A stretch of 64,000 bases of DNA from Pseudomonadota bacterium (GCA_018820855.1 JAHJNL010000040.1:1-64000); one strand, 5' to 3'; shown: positions 37,610 through 47,294, counted from the first letter of the stretch. The notes: a model not told the origin generated them from the sequence alone. Translations and numbers: made by a program.

Positions 37610-39109
37610 TCACCGTCTTTTGCCGATGATGGAACCGAGGATGCCGCGGACTATGGAACGGCCAATCTGAGAACCCACGGTTCGGACCACAGATTTGAGC
37701 ATGGCTTCTCCCACAGACTGTCGCTGTCTCCCGGAGCTTTTGCGGGATATTTCCTCCTCCTTGGCAGCAGTTTTTTCTCTTTCCAGCTCTGCCGTAGCCT
37801 CCTGACGTTTGAGCTGAAGGTTTTTTTCCCGTTCTGCCAGGAGTTCATAGGCAGATACCCGATCTGCCGGAGTATCATAGCGGCCCTTAAGGGGTGAGCG
37901 GGCCATGAGATGGCTCCTCTCTTCACTATTAATTGGCCCGATCTGTGAATGGGGTGGGGCCAGCAGGCACCAGTCCACCATGGTGGGACGGCCTTTAGGG
38001 TCCAGGGTGGAGACCAGAGCCTCTCCCACGCCAAGTTCGGTGATGGCTTTTTCGGTATCGATGTCAGGATTCTGGCGAAAGGTCTGGGCCGCGACCTTTA
38101 CGGCTTTTTGATCTTTTGGGGTGAAGGCACGCAGACCATGCTGGATGCGGCAGCCAAGCTGGCCGAGGACTTCGTCCGGGATATCATTGGGGTATTGGCT
38201 GACAAAAAAGATGCCCACTCCCTTGGAGCGAATGAGACGGACCACCTGGGTGATCCTGTCGATCAGGGCTCTGGGGGCATTGTTGAAAAGGAGATGCGCC
38301 TCGTCAAAGAAAAAGACCAGTTTCGGGAGTGGGGCGTCACCGCGTTCAGGAAGGTCTTCCATCATCTCGGAGAGCAGCCAGAGAAGAAAGGTGGAATAGA
38401 TTTTGGGGTTGGAGTAGAGAGATGAGGCATCGAGCAGGCTGATCACTCCATGACCGGAAAAGTCTGCATGCATCAGGTCTTCAATGTTCAGTCCCGGTTC
38501 CCCGAAAAAGAATTCACCTCCTGATTCCCGAAGTACCAGAAGCTTTCGCTGGATAGCGGATACGCTTTGACTGGTGATGTTGCCGTACTCTCTGGCCAGT
38601 TCCTGTCGGTTGTCGGCGATCCAGTTGAGCATGGCACTCAGATCCTTGAGATCAAGGAGGAGCAGGCCCTGGTCGTCGGCAACGGCAAAGGCCACATGGA
38701 GGATACCGCCCTGGGTGTCATTGAGGTCAAGGAGGTTGGCCAGAAGCACCGGTCCCATTTCTGAGATTGTGGTACGCACCGGGTGACCCGTCTTTCCGAA
38801 GATGTCCCAGAAGAGGACAGGGCAGCCTGCAAAGGAGTGGTCGGCGATCCCGATATGCTGCAGTCGTTCGTTGATCTTTTCGTGTGCTTTCCCGCCCTGG
38901 GCAATGCCGGAGAGATCGCCTTTGACATCAGCGGAAAAGACAGGGACGCCGAGGCGGGAAAAGGATTCGGCCAGCAGTTGCAGGGTAACGGTTTTGCCGG
39001 TACCGGTGGCTCCGGTGACGAGGCCATGGCGATTGGCCATGGCCGCGTCCAGAAAAATCTTACTGCCGGTTTTGTTGCCGCCAATGAGAACCTGCTGCTG
39101 TTCGGTCAT
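37610..39109 (-). CDS. HerA-like ATPase, DUF853/YjgR family
   Basis: 499 residues. Walker A GATGTGKTVT near 33, GVPVFSADVKGDLSGIAQGG near 53, Walker B KLVFFFDEAHLLFNNAP near 262-278, and an arginine-finger-type region GCRIQHGLRAFTPKDQKA near 320. A charged coiled coil at about 420-460 and a C-terminal VGSQIGRSIVRGILGSIIGKRR tail follow. HerA relatives are hexameric DNA translocases; YjgR itself is uncharacterised. It leads the operon with the zinc-finger/HU fusion. Confidence 0.93.
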   Translation of the reverse strand: MTEQQQVLIGGNKTGSKIFLDAAMANRHGLVTGATGTGKTVTLQLLAESFSRLGVPVFSADVKGDLSGIAQGGKAHEKINERLQHIGIADHSFAGCPVLFWDIFGKTGHPVRTTISEMGPVLLANLLDLNDTQGGILHVAFAVADDQGLLLLDLKDLSAMLNWIADNRQELAREYGNITSQSVSAIQRKLLVLRESGGEFFFGEPGLNIEDLMHADFSGHGVISLLDASSLYSNPKIYSTFLLWLLSEMMEDLPERGDAPLPKLVFFFDEAHLLFNNAPRALIDRITQVVRLIRSKGVGIFFVSQYPNDIPDEVLGQLGCRIQHGLRAFTPKDQKAVKVAAQTFRQNPDIDTEKAITELGVGEALVSTLDPKGRPTMVDWCLLAPPHSQIGPINSEERSHLMARSPLKGRYDTPADRVSAYELLAEREKNLQLKRQEATAELEREKTAAKEEEISRKSSGRQRQSVGEAMLKSVVRTVGSQIGRSIVRGILGSIIGKRR

Positions 39110-39171
39110 AATGTGCTCCTTGCTGCCAGGGGAAGGGTGAAGAATTGATGATGTTTTTCAGTATAGCGTTA

Positions 39172-39801
39172 TTAGAGGGGATAATCAAATACCAGGGCGG
39201 GTCGTACCACTCCTTTTTTACCTTTAACATTGCAATTGATATAGGTGGTACTCCCCACTGTCTGCATGCCGCTGTGGTTATGAATATGACCGAAGACATG
39301 AAACCGGGGACGGATGCGCTGTACTGCTGCCAGGAGGTCGGAACAGCCGTGGCTGATTCCACCATCCTCATCCATGATGCCGCAGGGAGGGACGTGAGTG
39401 ATGAGAATGTCGGTATCTCTCGGAATCAGGGACCATTTCTCGTGCATGGCCTTGCCTCTGGGCAGGGCAAAGGCATCACAGGCTCCGGTGTTGAAAGTCG
39501 GTTGCCAGGGAGATCCGTAGAACTTGATCCCTGCAATGATCACCTCTTCATCCTGGAGATAAATCGCGTCCTGCAGCAGTTCTCGGCCAAGTTCCGGGGC
39601 CTTGGCCAGGAGATGGTCATGATTGCCGCCAATAACTATTTTGTAGCGATGGGGCAGAGCTTTCAGAAAGGCGTTGAAGCCGGCCACATCCTGAATCGTC
39701 CGGCACACGGACATGTCTCCGGCAAAAATAAGGATATCACCGCTGGGAATTTCCACCTGCTTATGAAGCATGTGGGTGTCACTGAAAGCGATTATTTTCA
39801 C
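39172..39801 (-). CDS. Calcineurin-like metallophosphoesterase
   Basis: 209 residues with all five metallophosphoesterase motifs: FSDTHMLH, FAGDMS, GGNHDHLL, ITHVPPCG and FGHIHNHSG. The order and spacing resemble the small MPPED-like group. Hydrolyses a phosphoester or cyclic nucleotide; substrate unknown. It lies between the NYN-domain gene (17 bp upstream) and the HerA-like gene, all leftward, so a nucleic-acid-related operon is possible. Confidence 0.92.
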   Translation of the reverse strand: MKIIAFSDTHMLHKQVEIPSGDILIFAGDMSVCRTIQDVAGFNAFLKALPHRYKIVIGGNHDHLLAKAPELGRELLQDAIYLQDEEVIIAGIKFYGSPWQPTFNTGACDAFALPRGKAMHEKWSLIPRDTDILITHVPPCGIMDEDGGISHGCSDLLAAVQRIRPRFHVFGHIHNHSGMQTVGSTTYINCNVKGKKGVVRPALVFDYPL

Positions 39802-39818
39802 GGTCGTACAGGAATCGG

Positions 39819-40592
39819 TCAGGGCTGAATTTCGTCGATGGAACGAATATCCCAGGCCTCGGTCTTCGCCTTGTTGTCCGGATTGCTCACCACCTTGAAT
39901 TCAAAGATGTTATTGGGGTCAAGGAAGAGACTGTCTGAGGTGACGCTGGACTTGGAGCAGTGAAAAAAGACACTTTCTGCATGCAGGCCGTGGGGTTGCA
40001 TGGTGAAGTAACGCATGAAACCGAAGCCGCGGTCCGGGTTGTAATTGATGGGAAATCCACGTTGCCGGTTAGAGTCTCCATTCTGGATGGGGAGAAGACC
40101 CGGGATAAGAAAACCTGAGAGGTAACTGTCTGCCTCCTCTTTGAGATTACTGCTCACATTGTTGAAGGCAATTACTTCCACCCGACAGCCCATGTTCTGC
40201 AGAGCCTGGACCAGGCGGATAAAATCACCGTCTCCGGTGAGAAGAATAATGCGATCAAGGTTTCTTGCCTGGAGCAGGGCGTCAATGGCCAGATCCATAT
40301 CGGCATTGGCCTTGGTGGTGAGGATACCTTCGTCATCAACAAAGTGTTTCACATATTTTTTAATCACCTTGAAGCCGCACTGGCGGAGGATGCCATGGTA
40401 GCGGTAGAGTTTTTGACGGTATTCCCGGTCTTCCTTGGTTCGTTCCCCGTCTTCGGCCAGGTACGAGTTGGCACGCAGCAGTATGGACTGACCGAGGTTG
40501 GCCAGTTCCACCAGCACATCATAGCGCATTCCGTATCCGCCGCAGAGCCTTATGTTCTCTGCATCTACATATATTCCGGTCTTTAATGTCAT
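39819..40592 (-). CDS. NYN-domain (LabA/DUF88) nuclease-like protein with OB/cold-shock-like tail
   Basis: 257 residues. The N-terminal NYN/PIN-like domain has YVDAENI with Asp10, NADMDLAIDAL near 96, and LLTGDGDFIRLVQ near 117, the acidic residues expected of a metal-dependent RNase. Residues about 185-255 (NPDRGFGFMRYF, ESVFFHCSKS, FEFKVVSN, EAWDI) read like a cold-shock/OB fold with the FGF and VFFH motifs. That points to RNA binding plus cleavage (inference). First gene of the run NYN, phosphoesterase, HerA-like, zinc-finger/HU. Confidence 0.88.
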   Translation of the reverse strand: MTLKTGIYVDAENIRLCGGYGMRYDVLVELANLGQSILLRANSYLAEDGERTKEDREYRQKLYRYHGILRQCGFKVIKKYVKHFVDDEGILTTKANADMDLAIDALLQARNLDRIILLTGDGDFIRLVQALQNMGCRVEVIAFNNVSSNLKEEADSYLSGFLIPGLLPIQNGDSNRQRGFPINYNPDRGFGFMRYFTMQPHGLHAESVFFHCSKSSVTSDSLFLDPNNIFEFKVVSNPDNKAKTEAWDIRSIDEIQP

Positions 40593-40981
40593 GGTTTTTT
40601 TGAACAGGCAGGCCTGTGGAGAAGAGAGTTGAATTTTTCTGTTACCCTATTGCTACTTTTATAAATAATATCGATTGTACAGAGTTTCAAGGGGGTTGGC
40701 AAGGAGCGGAAGAAGGATTTTATTCTTCTCAGAGAACCTGAGGATTGTTCAGGGAGAGAGGATGTATAAAGGAGAAAAATGCAATGCCTGCGGGGATGTG
40801 TTTTCCTCGAAAACATGTGAGGGCGGAGACCTGCACAGGTGTGATAATGCCACAGGCCAGACAGATGACAGGTGCCGTAACGCTGCTGAAATTTTCCCCT
40901 TGGCCAAGAGCCTGCTCTGCTTACCGAGTAAGACGTTGACAGATCAATTTTCTGTTCAGGCTGCCACTGCTCCCCTTGGTA
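40593..40981. other. Intergenic region
   Basis: Separates the end of phoR from the NYN gene. A rightward frame from ATG 40762 with a GAGAGAGG site encodes a Cys-rich peptide of about 80 residues that runs into phoR. I do not recognise it and do not call it a gene. No terminator seen. Confidence 0.3.
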
Positions 40982-42784
40982 TTATTCTTTTTCGGCCGGC
41001 AGGGTGATGGTAAAAGTAGAGCCGTGACCAATCTGACTGCGAACTTCCACTGTGCCGTTATGGGTGCTGGCAATGTGCTTGACAATGGCCAGCCCCAAGC
41101 CGGTACCGCCCTGCGTACGGCTGCGAGATTTGTCGCAGCGATAGAATCGTTCAAAAATACGCTCCTGGTGTTCAGTGGCAATACCGGGTCCCTCGTCCTG
41201 CAGGCTGATGTGGATGACCTTACGGCCGGCTGTGTTTGCTTGCTTTTTCGCCAGCAGTTTGATTGTTGACCCTTCCGGGCTATAGGTAATTGCATTGGTC
41301 AGCAGGTTGATAATTGCCTGTTCAAGCATGGAGCGGATCACAGGTCCCATAAGGTCTGGGGCACATTCCATATCGATGGTGATGTTTTTCTGTTCAGCAC
41401 CTACTGCACAGGTCTGGACTGCTGCCTCAAGAATGGGGCATATCTTTTCCAGCTGCAGTCCCATCTCATCTTTTTTGGCCTGGTTTTCAATGCGGGCCAG
41501 GGTTAAAAGATCGTCGACAATGGCATCGAGTCTCGCTCCCTGCTTGTCGATGATTTTCAGGAAATTTTTTGCCTCTTCCGGTTCATTCATGGCCCCGTCA
41601 AGCAAGGTCTCCACATAGCCGCGAATTGCAGTAATAGGGGTCTTCAGTTCATGAGAGACATTGGCCACAAAATCCTGTCTGATATGTTCCAGCTGATTGA
41701 TCCGCGTCAGGTTATGCATGACCACCAGGCTGCCCATTCTTTTGTTCTCTCCGTCATAGAGTGGGTGTGCTGAGCTGCGCAGGGTCATCTTCTGCCCATT
41801 TTCCATGAGGACGAGATCTTTTCTGGCTGTTACTTCCTGGTCCAGCGACTTGCTGAGAAATTGCTGCAGCACCCTGTTGCGGATAACTCCCTCAAATGGT
41901 GTGCCCTGTACAGCCTGACCGTCTATGTGGAAGAGTTCGGCTGCAGCCTTGTTGATGCGGATGATTTTATGGTCGGGGCCTATGGCCAGGACTCCGTCGG
42001 TCATACTGGTGAAAACTGCTTCAAGTTCGTTTCGTTGTTGAATAATAATTTTTATACGTCCGTTGATCTGTTCAGCCATATTGTTGAGCGAGTGAGACAG
42101 CTCGGCCATCTCTCTGGGGAGGTGACTGTCAGTTAAGAGAATGGGATGATCGGTCTCGCCCCCGGCAAGTCGTTCGGCCCCTAACCGCATTGCTTCAAGG
42201 GGGTGGCTGATGCGGCGAGCCAGGTAATAGAATAAGATGCCTGCTATGAGGGCGATGAATAACGTGCCGAAGAGAAGTCGTATGCCGGTAGAGGAGAGTA
42301 CCGTATCGAGAGCTGTGGCAGGGACTGAAAGACGAAGGATGCCTTCGAGTGGCTTGTCGGTTTGCAGCGGGATCGCTACATACAACATATTCTGGTGCAG
42401 TGTTTTGCTGAAACGCAATGAAGCGCCGACCATTCCGCTCATGGCTGTTTGTATTTCCGGCCGGGCCTCATGGTTGTCCATCTGGGCAGGATCTTCATTG
42501 GAATCGGCCAGTACACTTCCGTCCTTGGCAATAACGGTGATTCGGGTGGTGGCCGCTCGGCCAGTCTCACGGCAGAACTCCTGGAGGGTATTGCCATTAT
42601 TGTTGAGAAGCTGGATGATATGCGGACGGAGAAGCAGAGCCCGGTCTTTAATGTCTTCTTGCATCTCATGGTAGTAAAAGGACCGAATCATTTGCGTCCC
42701 GTACCAGGTCGTGGCAAAAATAGAAGTGATGATGATAAGGAGAGCCGCCGGGAAAATCTGCCAGAAAAATCGTCTATTTTTCAT
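40982..42784 (-). CDS. phoR: Phosphate regulon sensor histidine kinase PhoR
   Basis: 600 residues. Helix at about 8-28, a periplasmic loop of about 135 residues, helix at about 170-190, HAMP at about 190-245, PAS at about 255-350. The kinase core has FVANVSHELKTPITAIRGY near 385, NLLTNAITY, DEGPGI and GTGLGLAIVKHI. It phosphorylates PhoB under low phosphate. E. coli PhoR has no large periplasmic domain; this longer form is common outside enterics. It lies 134 bp after phoB on the same strand and beside the pst genes. Confidence 0.93.
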   Translation of the reverse strand: MKNRRFFWQIFPAALLIIITSIFATTWYGTQMIRSFYYHEMQEDIKDRALLLRPHIIQLLNNNGNTLQEFCRETGRAATTRITVIAKDGSVLADSNEDPAQMDNHEARPEIQTAMSGMVGASLRFSKTLHQNMLYVAIPLQTDKPLEGILRLSVPATALDTVLSSTGIRLLFGTLFIALIAGILFYYLARRISHPLEAMRLGAERLAGGETDHPILLTDSHLPREMAELSHSLNNMAEQINGRIKIIIQQRNELEAVFTSMTDGVLAIGPDHKIIRINKAAAELFHIDGQAVQGTPFEGVIRNRVLQQFLSKSLDQEVTARKDLVLMENGQKMTLRSSAHPLYDGENKRMGSLVVMHNLTRINQLEHIRQDFVANVSHELKTPITAIRGYVETLLDGAMNEPEEAKNFLKIIDKQGARLDAIVDDLLTLARIENQAKKDEMGLQLEKICPILEAAVQTCAVGAEQKNITIDMECAPDLMGPVIRSMLEQAIINLLTNAITYSPEGSTIKLLAKKQANTAGRKVIHISLQDEGPGIATEHQERIFERFYRCDKSRSRTQGGTGLGLAIVKHIASTHNGTVEVRSQIGHGSTFTITLPAEKE

Positions 42785-42918
42785 GAGTAACGAGAGTGGT
42801 AATTAAGTAATTGAGTGATGAAAAACGTGATCATCTGCATTGTTCAGAGTAGGCACTGTTTTTGATAGTAAACGAAAACAGTCATTTTTCAAAGTATCAT
42901 TGTCAGCGGTCATGACAG

Positions 42919-43626
42919 CTACCAACCTTTTTCTTTCAGGCGATAGCCGATGCCACGCACAGTTTCGATACAATTTCCTATCTCGCCCAGTTTCTTACGC
43001 AGGCCGAAGATCTGGACATCTACTGCACGTGGAGTAATGAGGTAGTCATAGCCACGAATTCTATCGATGATCTGCTGCCGGGTATAGACCCAGCCGGGAC
43101 GAGCCGCCAGCTGTTCGAGAATGGTAAATTCAGTAGCTGTCAGATGGACCTGCTGTCCTTCGACCAGAACTTCATGGCGACCGCGGTGAATGACGATGGA
43201 GTGAATGCTTATGGTTTCCTCGTCTGAGCGCTGTTCTTCAAGAATTTTGTCATGCTCTCTCCGCAACAATGCCTGGACACGGGCAATGAGGATCCGTGGG
43301 CTGAAAGGTTTTGTGACGTAGTCATCTGCACCGCAGGCAAGGCCGGAGACTATATCGTCCTCTTCGCTCTTTGCCGTCAGCATGATAATCGGTGGTTGAG
43401 CACTCTCCGGTTTTTCACGGATTACCCTGCACACCTCCATCCCATCTTTGCCGGGCAGCATCAGGTCAAGGATAATCAGGTCGACTTGTTCCTGTTCCAG
43501 GAGCTGTAACGCCTCTTCCCCGGAATCGGCGCAGGTGACATTAAATCCTGATTTGATCAGATTGTAGCTGACAAGCTGCTGGATATCAGCATCGTCTTCT
43601 ACGACGAGGATACTTGCTTTTCCCAC
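42919..43626 (-). CDS. phoB: Phosphate regulon response regulator PhoB
   Basis: 235 residues, OmpR/PhoB class. Receiver at about 1-120 with LIILDLMLPGKDG (acceptor Asp) and KPFSPRIL, and a winged-helix DNA-binding domain at about 135-232 (VHLTATEFTILEQLAARPGWVYTRQQIIDRIRG, RAVDVQIFGLRKKLG). A longer frame extends upstream, but GTG 43626 has CAGGAG 7 bases ahead and gives the usual PhoB N-terminus (VGKASILVVEDD). The divergent spacer toward phoU carries a Pho-box-like repeat. Confidence 0.94.
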   Translation of the reverse strand: MGKASILVVEDDADIQQLVSYNLIKSGFNVTCADSGEEALQLLEQEQVDLIILDLMLPGKDGMEVCRVIREKPESAQPPIIMLTAKSEEDDIVSGLACGADDYVTKPFSPRILIARVQALLRREHDKILEEQRSDEETISIHSIVIHRGRHEVLVEGQQVHLTATEFTILEQLAARPGWVYTRQQIIDRIRGYDYLITPRAVDVQIFGLRKKLGEIGNCIETVRGIGYRLKEKGW

Positions 43627-43818
43627 ACGGTTTCTCCTGGTGTTTAAGTAATAAGATGTTCCAAATAACATATTCAGGATTGAGAACGGGAGCCCCCGAA
43701 GGGTCACCGGAATTTCCAGTTTTGCTTGCCGGGATTCTGATTGCTACCTTCTTAATTCTTCATGTAATCCTACATGCCAGTCACCAGCATGCAAGAAAAA
43801 TTGACTTCCTAACGCGAT

Positions 43819-43847
43819 CTTAATAAAATATTAACAAAAACCTAAAA
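43819..43847 (+). promoter_or_regulatory. Pho-box-like direct repeats before phoU
   Basis: CTTAATA, ATTAACA and CCTAAAA are spaced exactly 11 bp apart (7-bp units with A-rich 4-bp spacers), the geometry of PhoB sites. The first two units recur before pstS. It lies between divergent phoB and phoU and might control both. Confidence 0.7.
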
Positions 43848-43898
43848 AACATTGAGTTAAAGGAAGTTAACAATAATTCAGACACCCAGGAGAATACT

Positions 43899-44561
43899 TT
43901 GGCTCACCAACTTACCTTCCATCGCGAAATTGATAAATTAAAGAAGAAATTCATGGTCCTGGGCTCAATGGTTGAAGATCGTCTGCAAAAGGCGAGCCTG
44001 GCCATGCAGACCAGGGACCCTGACCTGTTGCAGGAGATCGTCAGTTCCGATTGGGAAATTGATGATATGGAAGTTGAGGTGGAAGAGGAATGCCTCAAAA
44101 TTCTTGCCCTCCACCAGCCGGTTGCCTCCGATCTTCGTTTGCTTGTCGCCATTATCAAGATTAATAACGAACTGGAGCGCATTGCTGACAATGCCGTGAA
44201 CATTGCCAAGCGTTTGCAGACGATCAGTAAGGACTCGACTCTGACCTTTCGCATTGATTATCAGCCCATGTCCGGCAAGGTGCTGAACATGTTCAAGTTG
44301 GGTCTGGATGCGTTGGTCACTGAGGATGCTGATCTGGCGCGTAAGATCTTTCATGAAGATGAAGAGGTGGATAGTTTACGCAATCAGGCCTATAGGGATG
44401 TTATACGGGAACTGGACAGTGATCCCGGCCATGCGGCCTGTCTGGTAAACCTCTACCTGCTTGCCCGTCACCTGGAGCGGATAGGGGATCGAATTACAAA
44501 TATTGCCGAAGAGGTTATCTATCTTGTAGAAGGGAAGATCGTACGTGGGGAGATCGATTGA
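43899..44561 (+). CDS. phoU: Phosphate transport regulator PhoU
   Basis: 220 residues, two PhoU helical repeats. Visible metal-binding-type motifs are DDMEVEVEEECLKILALHQPVASDLRLL near 47 and DNAVNIAKR near 98, with the second repeat HLERIGDRITNIAEEV near 190. PhoU links the Pst transporter to PhoR and represses the regulon in high phosphate. The start is TTG with CCAGGAG 6 bases ahead; no better ATG exists. The pstC start follows 1 bp after its stop. Confidence 0.95.
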   Translation: MAHQLTFHREIDKLKKKFMVLGSMVEDRLQKASLAMQTRDPDLLQEIVSSDWEIDDMEVEVEEECLKILALHQPVASDLRLLVAIIKINNELERIADNAVNIAKRLQTISKDSTLTFRIDYQPMSGKVLNMFKLGLDALVTEDADLARKIFHEDEEVDSLRNQAYRDVIRELDSDPGHAACLVNLYLLARHLERIGDRITNIAEEVIYLVEGKIVRGEID

Positions 44562-44562
44562 T

Positions 44563-45951
44563 ATGTCACCTTCAATTTTGCTGCTCATTTTGTTGACCCT
44601 TGCTTCTTTTGCCTATATGCAGGGAAAACGGAGGGCCTTTTCCCTGAGCGGGCCTGAGGTCGGCTCAAGCAGGCTTCATTCGCGACCCGGGTATTACGGG
44701 ATGTTGACCGCGCTCTGGTGTGTGCTGCCGCCACTCATCGTCTTCGCATTCTGGATGGCTTTTTCCGATTCTATATTGATCGCCATGGCCATGAAAGCAC
44801 TGCCGACCTCCCTGCAGGAGCTCTCTGCCGATCAGACCAATCTGCTGGTCAATAACCTGCGCAACCTGATTGCCGGGCATGTGGCGGCCAGGGATATTGA
44901 TCCGATTCTGCAGCAGGTCGCAGAACAATATATTGGTATGGAGCGTATCAGTCAGATCGCCCTGGGCGTTGTTATGCTGGTAACAGCCGTGTTCTCCATG
45001 TCGTATGTCTATAGGCGTATTCGTCCTGAGATGCGTGCCCGAAATCATGTGGAACGAATTGTTCAGATCAGCCTTGTCCTCTGTTCCACCATTGCCATTC
45101 TTACCACTATCGGTATTGTTCTTTCTGTTCTTTTTGAATCCATCAGGTTTTTTCAGCAGGTACCGTTGACCGATTTTCTCTTTGGCCTGAAGTGGAGTCC
45201 GCAGATGGCCATGCGTGCCGATCAGGCGGGCAGCTCCGGCAGTTTCGGGGCAATTCCTGTACTTGCCGGTACCTTTATGATCTCAGGTATTGCTCTGGCT
45301 GTGGCTGTTCCCATTGGTCTCATGTCAGCCATCTACCTGTCCGAATATGCCAGCTCACGCGTACGGGCCTGGGCCAAGCCGATTATGGAAATTCTGGCCG
45401 GTGTCCCTACCGTGGTGTACGGCTTTTTTGCAGCTCTTGTGGTGGCTCCTTTTATTCGTGACAGCGGAGAACTCTTTGGCCTGAATGTTTCGTCTGAAAG
45501 TGCTCTGGCCGCAGGGCTGGTTATGGGGGTCATGATCATTCCCTTTGTCTCTTCACTTTCCGATGATGTCATCAATGCCGTCCCCCAAGCCATGCGGGAC
45601 GGGTCTTATGGGCTAGGCGCAACGAAGAGTGAGACAATTCTCCGGGTCATTGTCCCTGCGGCCCTGCCGGGTATTGTCGGCGGAGTCCTGTTGGCTGCAT
45701 CGAGAGCAATCGGTGAGACTATGATTGTGGTCATGGCTGCCGGTCTTTCTGCAAATTTGACAGCAAATCCTCTACAGGCGGTGACCACGGTGACTGTTCA
45801 GATCGTGACCCTGTTGGTCGGAGATCAGGAATTTGACAGTCCTAAGACCTTGGTTGCCTTCGCCCTTGGCCTGCTGCTCTTTATCGTGACTCTGATTCTG
45901 AATGTGATTGCCCTGTATGTGGTGCGCAGGTACCGGGAAGAATATGAGTAG
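44563..45951 (+). CDS. pstC: Phosphate ABC transporter permease PstC
   Basis: 462 residues, longer than the roughly 300 usual for PstC because of an N-terminal extension with two extra helices and a periplasmic loop (about 1-170). The permease core has GVPTVVYGFFAALVVAPF near 282 and the ATPase-contact loop AVPQAMRDGSYGLGATKSETILRVIVPAALPGIVGG near 335-370. ATG 44563 was chosen over an in-frame GTG inside phoU because it follows GGGGAG. Pairs with PstA in the inner membrane. Confidence 0.95.
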   Translation: MSPSILLLILLTLASFAYMQGKRRAFSLSGPEVGSSRLHSRPGYYGMLTALWCVLPPLIVFAFWMAFSDSILIAMAMKALPTSLQELSADQTNLLVNNLRNLIAGHVAARDIDPILQQVAEQYIGMERISQIALGVVMLVTAVFSMSYVYRRIRPEMRARNHVERIVQISLVLCSTIAILTTIGIVLSVLFESIRFFQQVPLTDFLFGLKWSPQMAMRADQAGSSGSFGAIPVLAGTFMISGIALAVAVPIGLMSAIYLSEYASSRVRAWAKPIMEILAGVPTVVYGFFAALVVAPFIRDSGELFGLNVSSESALAAGLVMGVMIIPFVSSLSDDVINAVPQAMRDGSYGLGATKSETILRVIVPAALPGIVGGVLLAASRAIGETMIVVMAAGLSANLTANPLQAVTTVTVQIVTLLVGDQEFDSPKTLVAFALGLLLFIVTLILNVIALYVVRRYREEYE

Positions 45952-46019
45952 GTGCCGGGCGTGAGAGGGTGAGGGTGGCAGAGGTTGAGAACTAACAAGG
46001 ATCAAGACGAGGAAGAGGT

Positions 46020-47294
46020 ATGCAGGCAGAAAAAAGAGAAACGACCATGGATCGAGTGAGTAAGGGACTGGCCCGGCGTTATCGTCGGGAACGATGGTTC
46101 CGTTTGTTCGGTCTGAGTGCAATTGTTACAAGCGTCTGTTTTATAGCCCTTCTTTTTGTCTCCATAGGAGCGAATGGCTGGTCTGCCTTTCAGCAGACTG
46201 AGGTCCTGCTCGATATTCATTTTGATAAGGAGCAGTTTGATGTCGATAATCTGTCTACTGCAAATTACGGAGCTCTTGTCAAAAACTCCATGCAGGCCCT
46301 CTTTCCTGATGTCACGGGACGTAGTGATAAGCGAGAACTCAATAAGCTCGTCAGCTCCGGTGCCTCCTATGTCCTGCAGAAGATGGTGATTAAAGATACC
46401 GGAATCATCGGATCCACCAAAAAGATCTGGCTGCCGGCTGATGATGAGGTGGATATGTTTCTCAAAGGATATATCTCGCGGGATGTTGCGGAGAGTGCTC
46501 GGAGACTGAACGATAAACAGATTGGCTGGATTGACCAGTTGGTTGCTGAGGGGAGACTGGAGAAAAAGTTCAACACTATCTTTTTTACGGCTGGAGATTC
46601 CCGAGAGCCTGAGCTTGCCGGAATTCGCGGTGCCGTTGCCGGCTCTCTCTTTACCCTGGCTGTTACCCTGTTACTCTCTTTCCCCATAGGCGTGGCCACA
46701 GCTGTCTATCTTGAAGAGTTTGCGCCCCGTAACAGGTGGACTGATCTTGTTGAGGTCAATATCAATAACCTGGCAGCTGTTCCCTCCATTGTTTTTGGTT
46801 TGTTGGGTCTGGCCGTTTTTCTCAATGTTTTCGGAATGCCCAGATCCGCTCCATTGGTCGGCGGTCTGGTGCTGACCCTGATGACCCTGCCGACTATTAT
46901 TATTGCCTCCCGTGCCTCATTGAAATCCGTGCCGCCATCCATTCGAGAGGCTGCCCTCGGGGTCGGAGCTTCCAAAATGCAGGCCATAACACATCATATC
47001 CTGCCGCTTGCCATGCCCGGAATGATGACCGGTACTATCATCGGCATGGCCCAGGCCCTGGGGGAAACTGCACCGCTGTTGATGATAGGTATGGTTGCTT
47101 TTATTGTTGATGTGCCCCATGGTGTGACTGATCCTGCCACAGTGCTTCCGGTTCAGATATATCTCTGGGCTGATTCCCCGGAGCGGGCCTTTGTTGAACG
47201 AACCTCAGCAGCTATCATGGTCCTCCTGGGGTTTCTAATTTCCATGAATGCTATTGCTGTCTTTCTGCGCAGAAAATTTGAACGCCGGTGGTAG
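46020..47294 (+). CDS. pstA: Phosphate ABC transporter permease PstA
   Basis: 424 residues. It also carries a long N-terminal part (about 1-195, DUF3333-like: a helix at about 28-50 then a periplasmic domain) before the six-helix core. The core has AVPSIVFGLLGLAVF near 257 and SIREAALGVGASKMQAITHHILPLAMPGMMTG near 308-340 for contact with PstB. 68 bp after pstC. Confidence 0.95.
   Translation: MQAEKRETTMDRVSKGLARRYRRERWFRLFGLSAIVTSVCFIALLFVSIGANGWSAFQQTEVLLDIHFDKEQFDVDNLSTANYGALVKNSMQALFPDVTGRSDKRELNKLVSSGASYVLQKMVIKDTGIIGSTKKIWLPADDEVDMFLKGYISRDVAESARRLNDKQIGWIDQLVAEGRLEKKFNTIFFTAGDSREPELAGIRGAVAGSLFTLAVTLLLSFPIGVATAVYLEEFAPRNRWTDLVEVNINNLAAVPSIVFGLLGLAVFLNVFGMPRSAPLVGGLVLTLMTLPTIIIASRASLKSVPPSIREAALGVGASKMQAITHHILPLAMPGMMTGTIIGMAQALGETAPLLMIGMVAFIVDVPHGVTDPATVLPVQIYLWADSPERAFVERTSAAIMVLLGFLISMNAIAVFLRRKFERRW

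Noticed and set aside
40762-41007. Cys-rich rightward frame between the NYN gene and phoR
   Set aside because: Possible ribosome site, but it runs into the 3' end of phoR, and the Cys pattern matches no zinc-ribbon family I know.
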